NCBI RefSeq assembly: GCF_047675955.1
Contig: NW_027328092.1
Span: 744,001 to 808,000 of the forward strand
DNA from: Chlorocebus sabaeus
Lineage: Eukaryota; Chordata; Mammalia; Primates; Cercopithecidae
Reading direction: 5' to 3'
DNA length: 64,000 nt
In this document: positions 1 to 7,885 of the stretch, piece after piece
Numbering within the stretch: the stretch's first letter is position 1
Layout: the number at the start of each line of letters is the position of its first letter
Notes under the pieces: generated by a model
Seen by the model: the letters and a program-made list of their open reading frames with translations, nothing else
What the model was told of the DNA's origin: nothing
Database searches by the model: none
Made by a program: the position numbers and the translations under genes

Positions 1-38
1 TCATATCACAGTGTTACAGCTTTGCCCTCAAGAAGCCT

Positions 39-46
39 TTCGCGAA
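39..46. other. TTCGCGAA palindrome, one per HOR unit
   Basis: Perfect 8-bp palindrome with two CpGs, present in m1 of every unit and not seen in other monomers, which have TTCGCTAA or similar. It contains TCGCGA, so the spacing of this hexamer reads out unit length (2744, 2401 or 2058 bp) directly. Confidence 0.85.
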
Positions 47-95
47 GACACTTCTTGTGGAATTTGCAAAGTGATATTTGGAAGCCCATAGAGGG

Positions 96-112
96 CTATG
101 GTGAAAAAGGAA
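96..112 (-). promoter_or_regulatory. pJ-alpha box (one example of many)
   Basis: The + strand reads CTATGGTGAAAAAGGAA. Its complement matches the pJ-alpha consensus TTCCTTTTYCACCRTAG, the A-type box that occupies the position of the CENP-B box in B-type monomers. In the reference unit perfect matches occur in m1, m3, m5, m7, m9, m13 and m15; the other nine monomers have one to three mismatches. Binding in vivo is not shown by sequence. Confidence 0.7.
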
Positions 113-171
113 ATATCTTTTGTTAAAAACTGAAAGAGGCTTTCTGAGAAACTGCTCTGTGTTCTATTAAT

Positions 172-342
172 TCATCTCACAGAGTTACTGCTTTCCCAGA
201 AAGAAGCCATTCTCTAAGATTCTTCTTGTGGATTTTTCAAAGTGATATTGGAAGCCCATAGAGGGCTATGGTGAAAAAGGGAATATCTTCCGTTAAAAAC
301 TGGAAAGAATCTTTCTGAGAAACTACTTTGTGTTCTGTTAAT
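172..342 (+). repeat. Alpha monomer m2 (reference copy)
   Basis: 171 bp. Recognised by TTTCCCAGAAAGAAGCCATT, CTCTAAGATTCTTCTTG and GGATTTTTCAAAG. Its pJ-alpha box ends AAAAAGGGA and so has one mismatch to consensus. The tail GAATCTTTCTGAG lacks the HindIII site. Confidence 0.88.
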
Positions 343-514
343 TCATCTCACAGAGTTACAGCTTTCCCCTCAAGAAGCCTTTCGCTAAGACTGTTCTTCT
401 GGAATTTTGAAAGTGATATTTGGAATCCCATAGAGGGCTATGGTGAAAAAGGAAAGATCTTCCGTTAAAAACTGGAAAGAACCTTTCTGAGAAATTGCTT
501 TGTGTTCTTTTAAT
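343..514 (+). repeat. Alpha monomer m3 (reference copy)
   Basis: 172 bp. Marked by GTTCTTCTGGAATTTTGAAAG, GGAATCCCATAG and AAAGATCTTCC (an AGATCT hexamer). The pJ-alpha box is a perfect match. The tail reads GAACCTTTCTGAGAAATTGC then TTCTTTTAAT. The site before TTCATCTCACAG varies between units as CTTTGTG or CTTCGTG at the m2/m3 border, a useful marker of unit lineage. Confidence 0.88.
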
Positions 515-686
515 TCATCTCACAGAGTTACTGCGTTCCTCTCAAGAAGCCTTTCGCTAAGACTGTTCTTGTGGAATTTGCAAAGTGATATTTGGAAGCC
601 CATATAGGGTTATGGTGAAAAAGGAAATATCTTCCGTTAAAAACTGGAAAGAAGCATTCTGAGAAACTGCTTTGTGTTCTCTTAGT
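515..686 (+). repeat. Alpha monomer m4 (reference copy)
   Basis: 172 bp. Marked by TGCGTTCCTCTCAAG, CCCATATAGGGTTATGG and the tail GAAGCATTCTGAG...CTCTTAGT. The pJ-alpha box has one mismatch (TTATGG for CTATGG). This is the 5' parent of the hybrid monomer in the 12-mer unit 8. Confidence 0.88.
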
Positions 687-858
687 TCATCTCACAGAGT
701 TACAGCTTGCCCCTCTAGAAGCCTTTCGCTAAGACTGTTCTTGTGGAATTTGCAAAGTGACATTTGGAAGCCCATAGTGGGCTATGGTGAAAAAGGAAAT
801 ATCCTAAGATAAAAACTGAAAAGAAGCTTTCTGAGAAACTGCCTTGTGTTCTGTTAAT
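687..858 (+). repeat. Alpha monomer m5 (reference copy)
   Basis: 172 bp. Marked by GCTTGCCCCTCTAGAAGCC (a TCTAGA hexamer), GTGACATTTGG and CATAGTGGGC. The tail CCTAAGATAAAAACTG is shared with m10 and m16 in place of CTTCCGTTAAAAACTGG. The pJ-alpha box is a perfect match. Confidence 0.88.
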
Positions 859-1029
859 TCATCTCACAGGGTTACAGCTTTCTCCACAAGAAGCCTTTCG
901 CTAAGACTGTTCTTGTGGAATTTCAAAGTGATATTTGTAAAGCCATAGAAGGATATGATGAAAAAGGAAATATCTTCTGTTAAAAACTGGAAAGAAGCTT
1001 TCTGAGAAACTGCTTTGTGTTCTGTTAAT
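859..1029 (+). repeat. Alpha monomer m6 (reference copy)
   Basis: 171 bp. Marked by CACAGGGTTACAG, TCTCCACAAGAAG and TTTGTAAAGCCATAGAAGG. The pJ-alpha box is degraded (ATATGATGAAAAAGGAA, two mismatches) and the inverted repeat over it is broken. Confidence 0.88.
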
Positions 1030-1201
1030 TCATCTCACAGAGATACAGCTTTCTCCTCAAGAAGTTTTCGCTAAGACTGTGCTTCTGGAATTTGGAAAGT
1101 GATATTTGGAAGCCCATAGAGGGCTACGGTGAAAAAGGAAATAACTTCCGTTAAAAAACAGGAAAGAAGCTTTCTGAGAAACTGCTTTGTGTTCTGCTAA
1201 T
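1030..1201 (+). repeat. Alpha monomer m7 (reference copy)
   Basis: 172 bp. Marked by CAGAGATACAG, CTCAAGAAGTTTTCGC, GTGCTTCTGG, GGAAATAACTTCC and TTAAAAAACAGG. The pJ-alpha box CTACGGTGAAAAAGGAA is a perfect match, but the inverted repeat has one mismatched position because the left arm stayed CCATAG. Confidence 0.88.
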
Positions 1202-1372
1202 TCATCTCAAGAGTTACAGCTTTCCCCTCAAGCAGTCTTTCGCTAAGACTGTTCTTGGGGAATTTGCAAAGTGATATTTGGAAGCCCATAGAGGGCTATG
1301 GTGAAAAAAGAAGTATCTTCCGTTAAAAAGTGGAAAGAAGCTTTCTGAGAATCTGCTTTGTGTTCTGTTAAT
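1202..1372 (+). repeat. Alpha monomer m8 (reference copy)
   Basis: 171 bp. Marked by CATCTCAAGAGTTAC (two bases short of the usual CTCACAGAG), CAAGCAGTCTTTCGC, GTTCTTGGGGAA and GGTGAAAAAAGAAGTATC. The pJ-alpha box has one mismatch. This monomer is replaced by a hybrid in all 14-mers, in the 12-mer and in unit 11, so it is the recombination hot spot of the array. Confidence 0.88.
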
Positions 1373-1543
1373 TCATCTCACAGTGTTACAAATCTCTCCT
1401 CAAGTAACCTTTAGCTAAGGCTGATCTTGTGGAATTTGGAAAGTGATATTTGGAAGCCCATAGGGGGCTATGGTGGAAAAGGAAGTATCTTCCGTTAAAA
1501 TCTGGAAGAAGATTTCTGAGAAACTACTTTGTGTTCTGTTAAT
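1373..1543 (+). repeat. Alpha monomer m9 (reference copy)
   Basis: 171 bp. Marked by GTTACAAATCTCTCCTCAAG, TAACCTTTAGCTAAGGCTG and CCATAGGGGGCTATGG, with the tail AAAATCTGGAAGAAGATTTC. Absent from 14-mers. The pJ-alpha box is a perfect match in both the GGTGGAAAAGG form (units 1, 5, 10) and the GGTGAAAAAGG form (other units). Confidence 0.88.
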
Positions 1544-1715
1544 TCATCTCAGAGACTTACATCTTTCCCCTCATGAAGCCTTTCCCTAAGACTCTTCTTG
1601 TGGAATTTGCAAAGTGATATTTCGAAGCCCACAGAGGGCTATGGTGAAAAAGGAGATATCCTAAGATAAAAACTGAAGAGAAACTTTCTGAGAAACTGCT
1701 CTGTATTCTCTTAAT
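1544..1715 (+). repeat. Alpha monomer m10 (reference copy)
   Basis: 172 bp. Marked by CATCTCAGAGACTTACATC, CCTCATGAAGCCTTTCCC, TTTCGAAGCCCACAG and CTGTATTCTCTTAAT. The tail carries CCTAAGATAAAAACTG. The pJ-alpha box has one mismatch (GGAG end). Absent from 14-mers. Confidence 0.88.
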
Positions 1716-1886
1716 TCATCTCACAGAGTTACTGCGTTCCCCTCAAGAAGCCTTTCGCTAAGACTGTTCTTGTGGAATTTGAAAAGTGATATTTGGAAGC
1801 CCATAGAGGGTTATGGTGAAAAAGGAAAATCTTCCCTTAAAAACTGGAAAGAAGCTTCCTGAGAAACTGCTTTGTGTTCGGTTAAT
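1716..1886 (+). repeat. Alpha monomer m11 (reference copy)
   Basis: 171 bp. Marked by TGCGTTCCCCTC, GAATTTGAAAAGTG, GGAAAATCTTCCC and the tail GAAGCTTCCTGAG...GTGTTCGGTTAAT. In 14-mers the start instead reads TGCATTCGCCTC (unit 7: TGCATTCCCCTC), so m11 also tells 14-mers from 16-mers. The pJ-alpha box has one mismatch. Confidence 0.88.
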
Positions 1887-2056
1887 TCAACTCACAGTTA
1901 CTGCTTTCTCCTCAAAAAGCCTTTCGCTAACACTGTTCTTATGCAATTTGCAAAGTGATATTTGGAAGCCCTTAGAGGGTTAAGGTGAAAAAGGACATAT
2001 CTACGGTTAAAAACTGTAAAGAAGCTTTCTGAGAAACTGCTCTGTGTTCTGTTAAT
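1887..2056 (+). repeat. Alpha monomer m12 (reference copy)
   Basis: 170 bp, the shortest monomer, because CACAGAGTTAC is reduced to CACAGTTAC. Marked by TTCAACTCACAG, CTCCTCAAAAAGCC, AACACTGTTCTTATGC and CCCTTAGAGGGTTAAGG. The pJ-alpha box is the most degraded in the unit (three mismatches), yet the inverted repeat is kept as CCTTA/TAAGG (1970-1974 and 1981-1985). Confidence 0.88.
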
Positions 2057-2228
2057 TCATCTCACAGTGTTACAGCATTCCCTTCAGGAAGCCTTTCGCT
2101 AAGTCTGTTCTTGTGGAATATTCAAGGTGATATCTGGAAGCCCATAGAGTGCTATGGTGAAAAAGGAAATATCTTCCGTTAAAAACTGGAAAGAAGCTTT
2201 CTGAGAAACTGCTCTGTGTTCTGTTAAT
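2057..2228 (+). repeat. Alpha monomer m13 (reference copy)
   Basis: 172 bp. Marked by GTTACAGCATTCCCTTCAGG, CTAAGTCTGTTC, GGAATATTCAAGGTGATATC and CATAGAGTGCTATGG. The pJ-alpha box is a perfect match. Confidence 0.88.
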
Positions 2229-2400
2229 TCATCTCACAGAGTTACAGCTTTCCCCTCAAGAAGCCTTTCGCTAAGACTGTTCTTGTGAAATTTGCACATT
2301 GATATCTGGAAGTCCATACAGGGCTACGGTGTAAAAGGAAATATCTTCCGATAAAAACTGGAAGGAAGCTTTATGAGAAACTGCTTTGTGTCCTGTTAGT
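2229..2400 (+). repeat. Alpha monomer m14 (reference copy)
   Basis: 172 bp. Marked by TTGTGAAATTTGCACATTG, GGAAGTCCATACAGGGC, CTACGGTGTAAAAGG, CCGATAAAAACTGG and GAAGGAAGCTTTATGAG. The pJ-alpha box has one mismatch (GTGTAAAAGG). The m14/m15 border varies as TGTCCTG or TGCCCTG and as GTTAATTC or GTTAGTTC, which sorts units into lineages. Confidence 0.88.
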
Positions 2401-2572
2401 TCATCTCACAGAGTTACAGCCTTCCCTTCAAGATGCCTTTCGCTAAGACTCTTCTTGTGGAATTGGCAAAGTGTTATTTGGAAGCCCGTAGAGGTCTACG
2501 GTGAAAAAGGAAATATCTTCCTTTAAAAACTGGAAAGAAGCTTTCTGAGAAACTGCTTTGTGTTCTGTTAAT
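2401..2572 (+). repeat. Alpha monomer m15 (reference copy)
   Basis: 172 bp. Marked by GCCTTCCCTTCAAGATGCC, GGAATTGGCAAAGTG and CCCGTAGAGGTCTACGG. The last stretch holds a perfect 7-bp inverted repeat CCGTAGA/TCTACGG (2486-2501), in which both arms changed together relative to other monomers. A later T-to-C change (TCCACGG) breaks one pair in units 8, 11-14 and 19-23. The pJ-alpha box is a perfect match. Confidence 0.88.
2486..2501. other. Compensated inverted repeat in m15
   Basis: CCGTAG-AGGT-CTACGG, extendable to CCGTAGA/TCTACGG. Other monomers have CCATAG-AGGG-CTATGG at the same place, so both arms changed (A to G on the left, T to C on the right) and pairing is kept. A possible cruciform or hairpin site overlapping the pJ-alpha box. 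Confidence 0.75.
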
Positions 2573-2744
2573 TCATCTCACAGAGTCACTGCTTTCACCT
2601 CAAGAATCCTTTCGCTGAGACTCTTCATGTGGAAATTTCATAGTGATATTTTCAAGCCCATAGAGGGCTAAGGTGAAAAAGGAAATATCCTAAGATAAAA
2701 ACTGAAAAGAAGCATTCTGAGAAACTACTTTGTGTTCTGTTAAT
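2573..2744 (+). repeat. Alpha monomer m16 (reference copy)
   Basis: 172 bp. Marked by CAGAGTCACTGCTTTCACC, TCAAGAATCCTTTCGCTGAG, CTCTTCATGTGG and GATATTTTCAAGCCC. The tail carries CCTAAGATAAAAACTG and GAAGCATTCTGAG. The pJ-alpha box has one mismatch (CTAAGG). Confidence 0.88.
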
Positions 2745-5484
2745 TCATCTCACAGTGTTACAGCTTTGCCCTCAAGAAGCCTTTCGCGAAGACACTTCTT
2801 GTGGAATTTGCAAAGTGATATTTGGAAGCCCATAGAGGGCTATGGTGAAAAAGGAAATATCTTTTGTTAAAAACTGAAAGAGGCTTTCTGAGAAACTGCT
2901 CTGTGTTCTATTAATTCATCTCACAGAGTTACTGCTTTCCCAGAAAGAAGCCATTCTCTAAGATTCTTCTTGTGGATTTTTCAAAGTGATATTGGAAGCC
3001 CATAGAGGGCTATGGTGAAAAAGGGAATATCTTCCGTTAAAAACTGGAAAGAATCTTTCTGAGAAACTACTTCGTGTTCTGTTAATTCATCTCACAGAGT
3101 TACAGCTTTCCCCTCAAGAAGCCTTTCGCTAAGACTGTTCTTCTGGAATTTTGAAAGTGATATTTGGAATCCCATAGAGGGCTATGGTGAAAAAGGAAAG
3201 ATCTTCCGTTAAAAACTGGAAAGAACCTTTCTGAGAAATTGCTTTGTGTTCTTTTAATTCATCTCACAGAGTTACTGCGTTCCTCTCAAGAAGCCTTTCG
3301 CTAAGACTGTTCTTGTGGAATTTGCAAAGTGATATTTGGAAGCCCATATAGGGTTATGGTGAAAAAGGAAATATCTTCCGTTAAAAACTGTAAAGAAGCA
3401 TTCTGAGAAACTGCTTTGTGTTCTCTTAGTTCATCTCACAGAGTTACAGCTTGCCCCTCTAGAAGCCTTTCGCTAAGACTGTTCTTGTGGAATTTGCAAA
3501 GTGACATTTGGAAGCCCATAGTGGGCTATGGTGAAAAAGGAAATATCCTAAGATAAAAACTGAAAAGAAGCTTTCTGAGAAACTGCCTTGTGTTCTGTTA
3601 ATTCATCTCACAGGGTTACAGCTTTCTCCACAAGAAGCCTTTCGCTAAGACTGTTCTTGTGGAATTTCAAAGTGATATTTGTAAAGCCATAGAAGGATAT
3701 GATGAAAAAGGAAATATCTTCTGTTAAAAACTGGAAAGAAGCTTTCTGAGAAACTGCTTTGTGTTCTGTTAATTCATCTCACAGAGATACAGCTTTCTCC
3801 CCAAGAAGTTTTCGCTAAGACTGTGCTTCTGGAATTTGGAAAGTGATATTTGGAAGCCCATAGAGGGCTACGGTGAAAAAGGAAATAACTTCCGTTAAAA
3901 AACAGGAAAGAAGCTTTCTGAGAAACTGCTTTGTGTTCTGCTAATTCATCTCAAGAGTTACAGCTTTCCCCTCAAGCAGTCTTTCGCTAAGACTGTTCTT
4001 GGGGAATTTGCAAAGTGATATTTGGAAGCCCATAGAGGGCTATGGTGAAAAAAGAAGTATCTTCCGTTAAAAAGTGGAAAGAATCTTTCTGAGAATCTGC
4101 TTTGTGTTCTGTTCATTCATCTCACAGTGTTACAAATCTCTCCTCAAGTAACCTTTAGCTAAGGCTGATCTTGTGGAATTTGGAAAGTGATATTTGGAAG
4201 CCCATAGGGGGCTATGGTGAAAAAGGAAGTATCTTCCGTTAAAATCTGGAAGAAGATTTCTGAGAAACTACTTTGTGTTCTGTTAATTCATCTCAGAGAC
4301 TTACATCTTTCCCCTCATGAAGCCTTTCCCTAAGACTCTTCTTGTGGAATTTGCAAAGTGATATTTCGAAGCCCACAGAGGGCTATGGTGAAAAAGGAGA
4401 TATCCTAAGATAAAAACTGAAGAGAAACTTTCTGAGAAACTGCTCTGTATTCTCTTAATTCATCTCACAGAGTTACTGCGTTCCCCTCAAGAAGCCTTTC
4501 GCTAAGACTGTTCTTGTGGAATTTGAAAAGTGATATTTGGAAGCCCATAGAGGGTTATGGTGAAAAAGGAAAATCTTCCCTTAAAAACTGGAAAGAAGCT
4601 TCCTGAGAAACTGCTTTGTGTTCGGTTAATTCAACTCACACTGCTTTCTCCTCAAAAAGCCTTTCGCTAACACTGTTCTTATGCAATTTGCAAAGTGATA
4701 TTTGTAAGCCCTTAGAGGGTTAAGGTGAAAAAGGACATATCTACCGTTAAAAACTGTAAAGAAGCTTTCTGAGAAACTGCTCTGTGTTCTGTTAATTCAT
4801 CTCACAGTGTTACAGCATTCCCTTCAGGAAGCCTTTCGCTAAGTCTGTTCTTGTGGAATATTCAAGGTGATATCTGGAAGCCCATAGAGTGCTATGGTGA
4901 AAAAGGAAATATCTTCCGTTAAAAACTGGAAAGAAGCTTTCTGAGAAACTGCTCTGTGTTCTGTTAATTCATCTCACAGAGTTACAGCTTTCCCCTCAAG
5001 AAGACTTTCGCTAAGACTGTTCTTGTGAAATTTGCACATTGATATCTGGAAGTCCATACAGGGCTACGGTGTAAAAGGAAATATCTTCCGATAAAAACTG
5101 GAAGGAAGCTTTATGAGAAACTGCTTTGTGTCCTGTTAATTCATCTCACAGAGTTACAGCCTTCCCTTCAAGATGCCTTTCGCTAAGACTCTTCTTGTGG
5201 AATTGGCAAAGTGTTATTTGGAAGCCCGTAGAGGTCTACGGTGAAAAAGGAAATATCTTCCTTTAAAAACTGGAAAGAAGCTTTCTGAGAAACTGCTTTG
5301 TGTTCTGTTAATTCATCTCACAGAGTCACTGCTTTCACCTCAAGAATCCTTTCGCTGAGACTCTTCATGTGGAAATTTCATAGTGATATTTTCAAGCCCA
5401 TAGAGGGCTAAGGTGAAAAAGGAAATATCCTAAGATAAAAACTGAAAAGAAGCATTCTGAGAAACTACTTTGTGTTCTGTTAAT
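2745..5484 (+). repeat. HOR unit 2, 16-mer with 4-bp deletion
   Basis: 2740 bp: all 16 monomers are present but GTTA is missing in m12 between 4640 and 4641 (ACTCACA directly followed by CTGCTTTC). Other variants are CTTCGTG at the m2/m3 border, TTTGTAAGCCC in m12 and GAAGACTTTCGC in m14 (shared with units 7 and 24). Confidence 0.94.
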
Positions 5485-7885
5485 TCATCTCACAGTGTTA
5501 CAGCTTTGCCCTCAAGAAGCCTTTCGCGAAGACACTTCTTGTGGAATTTGCAAAGTGATATTTGGAAGCCCATAGAGGGCTATGGTGAAAAAGGAAATAT
5601 ATTTTGTTAAAAACTGAAAGAGGCTTTCTGAGAAACTGCTCTGTGTTCTATTAATTCATCTCACAGAGTTACTGCTTTCCCAGAAAGAAGCCATTCTCTA
5701 AGATTCTTCTTGTGGATTTTTCAAAGTGATATTGGAAGCCCATAGAGGGCTATGGTGAAAAAGGGAATATCTTCCGTTAAAAACTGGAAAGAATCTTTCT
5801 GAGAAACTACTTTGTGTTCTGTTAATTCATCTCACAGAGTTACAGCTTTCCCCTCAAGAAGCCTTTCGCTAAGACTGTTCTTCTGGAATTTTGAAAGTGA
5901 TATTTGGAATCCCATAGAGGGCTATGGTGAAAAAGGAAAGATCTTCCGTTAAAAACTGGAAAGAACCTTTCTGAGAAATTGCTTTGTGTTCTTTTAATTC
6001 ATCTCACAGAGTTACTGCGTTCCTCTCAAGAAGCCTTTCGCTAAGACTGTTCTTGTGGAATTTGCAAAGTGATATTTGGAAGCCCATATAGGGTTATGGT
6101 GAAAAAGGAAATATCTTCCGTTAAAAACTGGAAAGAAGCATTCTGAGAAACTGCTTTGTGTTCTCTTAGTTCATCTCACAGAGTTACAGCTTGCCCCTCT
6201 AGAAGCCTTTCGCTAAGACTGTTCTTGTGGAATTTGCAAAGTGACATTTGGAAGCCCATAGTGGGCTATGGTGAAAAAGGAAATATCCTAAGATAAAAAC
6301 TGAAAAGAAGCTTTCTGAGAAACTGCCTTGTGTTCTGTTAATTCATCTCACAGGGTTACAGCTTTCTCCACAAGAAGCCTTTCGCTAAGACTGTTCTTGT
6401 GGAATTTCAAAGTGATATTTGTAAAGCCATAGAAGGATATGATGAAAAAGGAAATATCTTCTGTTAAAAACTGGAAAGAAGCTTTCTGAGAAACTGCTTT
6501 GTGTTCTGTTAATTCATCTCACAGAGATACAGCTTTCTCCTCAAGAAGTTTTCGCTAAGACTGTGCTTCTGGAATTTGGAAAGTGATATTTGGAAGCCCA
6601 TAGAGGGCTACGGTGAAAAAGGAAATAACTTCCGTTAAAAAACAGGAAAGAAGCTTTCTGAGAAACTGCTTTGTGTTCTGCTAATTCATCTCAAGAGTTA
6701 CAGCTTTCCCCTCAAGCAGTCTTTCGCTAAGACTGTTCTTGGGGAATTTGCAAAGTGATATTTGGAAGCCCATAGAGGGCTATGGTGAAAAAGGAAATAT
6801 CCTAAGATAAAAACTGGGAAGAATCTTTCTGAGAAATTGCTTTGTGTTCTGTTAATTCATCTCACAGAGTTACTGCATTCGCCTCAAGAAGCCTTTCGCT
6901 AAGACTGTTCTTGTGGAATTTGGAAAGTGATATTTGGAAGCCCATAGAGGGTTATGGTGAAAAAGGAAAATCTTACCTTAAAAACTGGAAAGAAGCTTCC
7001 TGAGAAACTGCTTTGTGTTCGGTTAATTCAACTCACAGTTACTGCTTTCTCCTCAAAAAGCCTTTCGCTAACACTGTTCTTATGCAATTTGCAAAGTGAT
7101 ATTTGGAAGCCCTTAGAGGGTTAAGGTGAAAAAGGAAATATCTACCGTTAAAAACTGTAAAGAAGCTTTCTGAGAAACTGCTCTGTGTTCTGTTAATTCA
7201 TCTCACAGTGTTACAGCATTCCCTTCAGGAAGCCTTTCGCTAAGTCTGTTCTTGTGGAATATTCAAGGTGATATCTGGAAGCCCATAGAGTGCTATGGTG
7301 AAAAAGGAAATATCTTCCGTTAAAAACTGGAAAGAAGCTTTCTGAGAAACTGCTCTGTGTTCTGTTAATTCATCTCACAGAGTTACAGCTTTCCCCTCAA
7401 GAAGCCTTTCGCTAAGACTGTTCTTGTGAAATTTGCACATTGATATCTGGAAGTCCATACAGGGCTACGGTGTAAAAGGAAATATCTTCCGATAAAAACT
7501 GGAAGGAAGCTTTATGAGAAACTGCTTTGTGTCCTGTTAATTTATCTCACAGAGTTACAGCCTTCCCTTCAAGATGCCTTTCGCTAAGACTCTTCTTGTG
7601 GAATTGGCAAAGTGTTATTTGGAAGCCCGTAGAGGTCTACGGTGAAAAAGGAAATATCTTCCTTTAAAAACTGGAAAGAAGCTTTCTGAGAAACTGCTTT
7701 GTGTTCTGTTAATTCATCTCACGGAGTCACTGCTTTCACCTCAAGAATCCTTTCGCTGAGACCCTTCATGTGGAAATTTCATAGTGATATTTTCAAGCCC
7801 ATAGAGGGCTAAGGTGAAAAAGGAAATATCCTAAGATAAAAACTGAAAAGAAGCATTCTGAGAAACTACTTTGTGTTCTGTTAAT
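5485..7885 (+). repeat. HOR unit 3, 14-mer
   Basis: 2401 bp, 343 bp (two monomers) shorter than the full unit. m9 and m10 are absent. m8 (6686-6856) is the hybrid form and is followed directly by an m11 starting TGCATTCGCC. Private changes include ATATATTTTGTT in m1, GGAAAGTG and CTTACC in m11, CACGGAGTCAC and GACCCTTCATG in m16. Confidence 0.94.
6686..6856 (+). repeat. Hybrid monomer m8h of the 14-mer
   Basis: The 5' part is m8 (CTCAAGAGTTAC, CAAGCAGTC, CTTGGGGAA). From about 6789 it switches to GGAAATATCCTAAGATAAAA, the type seen in m5, m10 and m16, followed by CTGGGAAGAATCTTTCTGAG and AAATTGCTTTGTG. The m10 tail is CTGAAGAGAAAC, so it is not a simple m8/m10 join. The switch restores a perfect pJ-alpha box. 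The same form recurs at 14575-14745, 16976-17146, 21434-21604, 26579-26749, 32067-32237, 34468-34638, 36869-37039 and 61222-61392. Confidence 0.85.

Larger units (their letters stand above)
1..171 (+). repeat. Alpha monomer m1 (reference copy)
   Basis: 171 bp. The CTTTCGCTAAG of other monomers is here CTTTCGCGAAG, which makes the perfect 8-bp palindrome TTCGCGAA at 39-46 (it contains TCGCGA, two CpGs). I saw this only in m1, so it marks each HOR unit once. The pJ-alpha box at 96-112 is a perfect match. An inverted repeat CCATAG/CTATGG lies at 86-101. The HindIII site common to other monomers is lost (GAGGCTTTCTG). Confidence 0.9.
1..2744 (+). repeat. HOR unit 1, 16-mer (reference unit)
   Basis: Full 16-monomer unit of 2744 bp, used here as the reference for m1-m16. 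It begins TCATATCAC rather than the usual TCATCTCAC, a variant shared with units 5 and 12. It also shares with units 5 and 10 the GGTGGAAAAGG form of m9, the GAAGCTTTCTGAGAATC tail of m8 and GTTAGTTC at the m14/m15 border. Those three units therefore look like one lineage. m12 reads ATCTACGGTT, shared only with unit 5. Confidence 0.95.

Noticed and set aside
105..109. Short A-runs (AAAAA) as bent-DNA or poly-A signals
   Set aside because: They are part of the conserved pJ-alpha box and the TTAAAAACTGG stretch of every monomer and too short to be called a separate feature.
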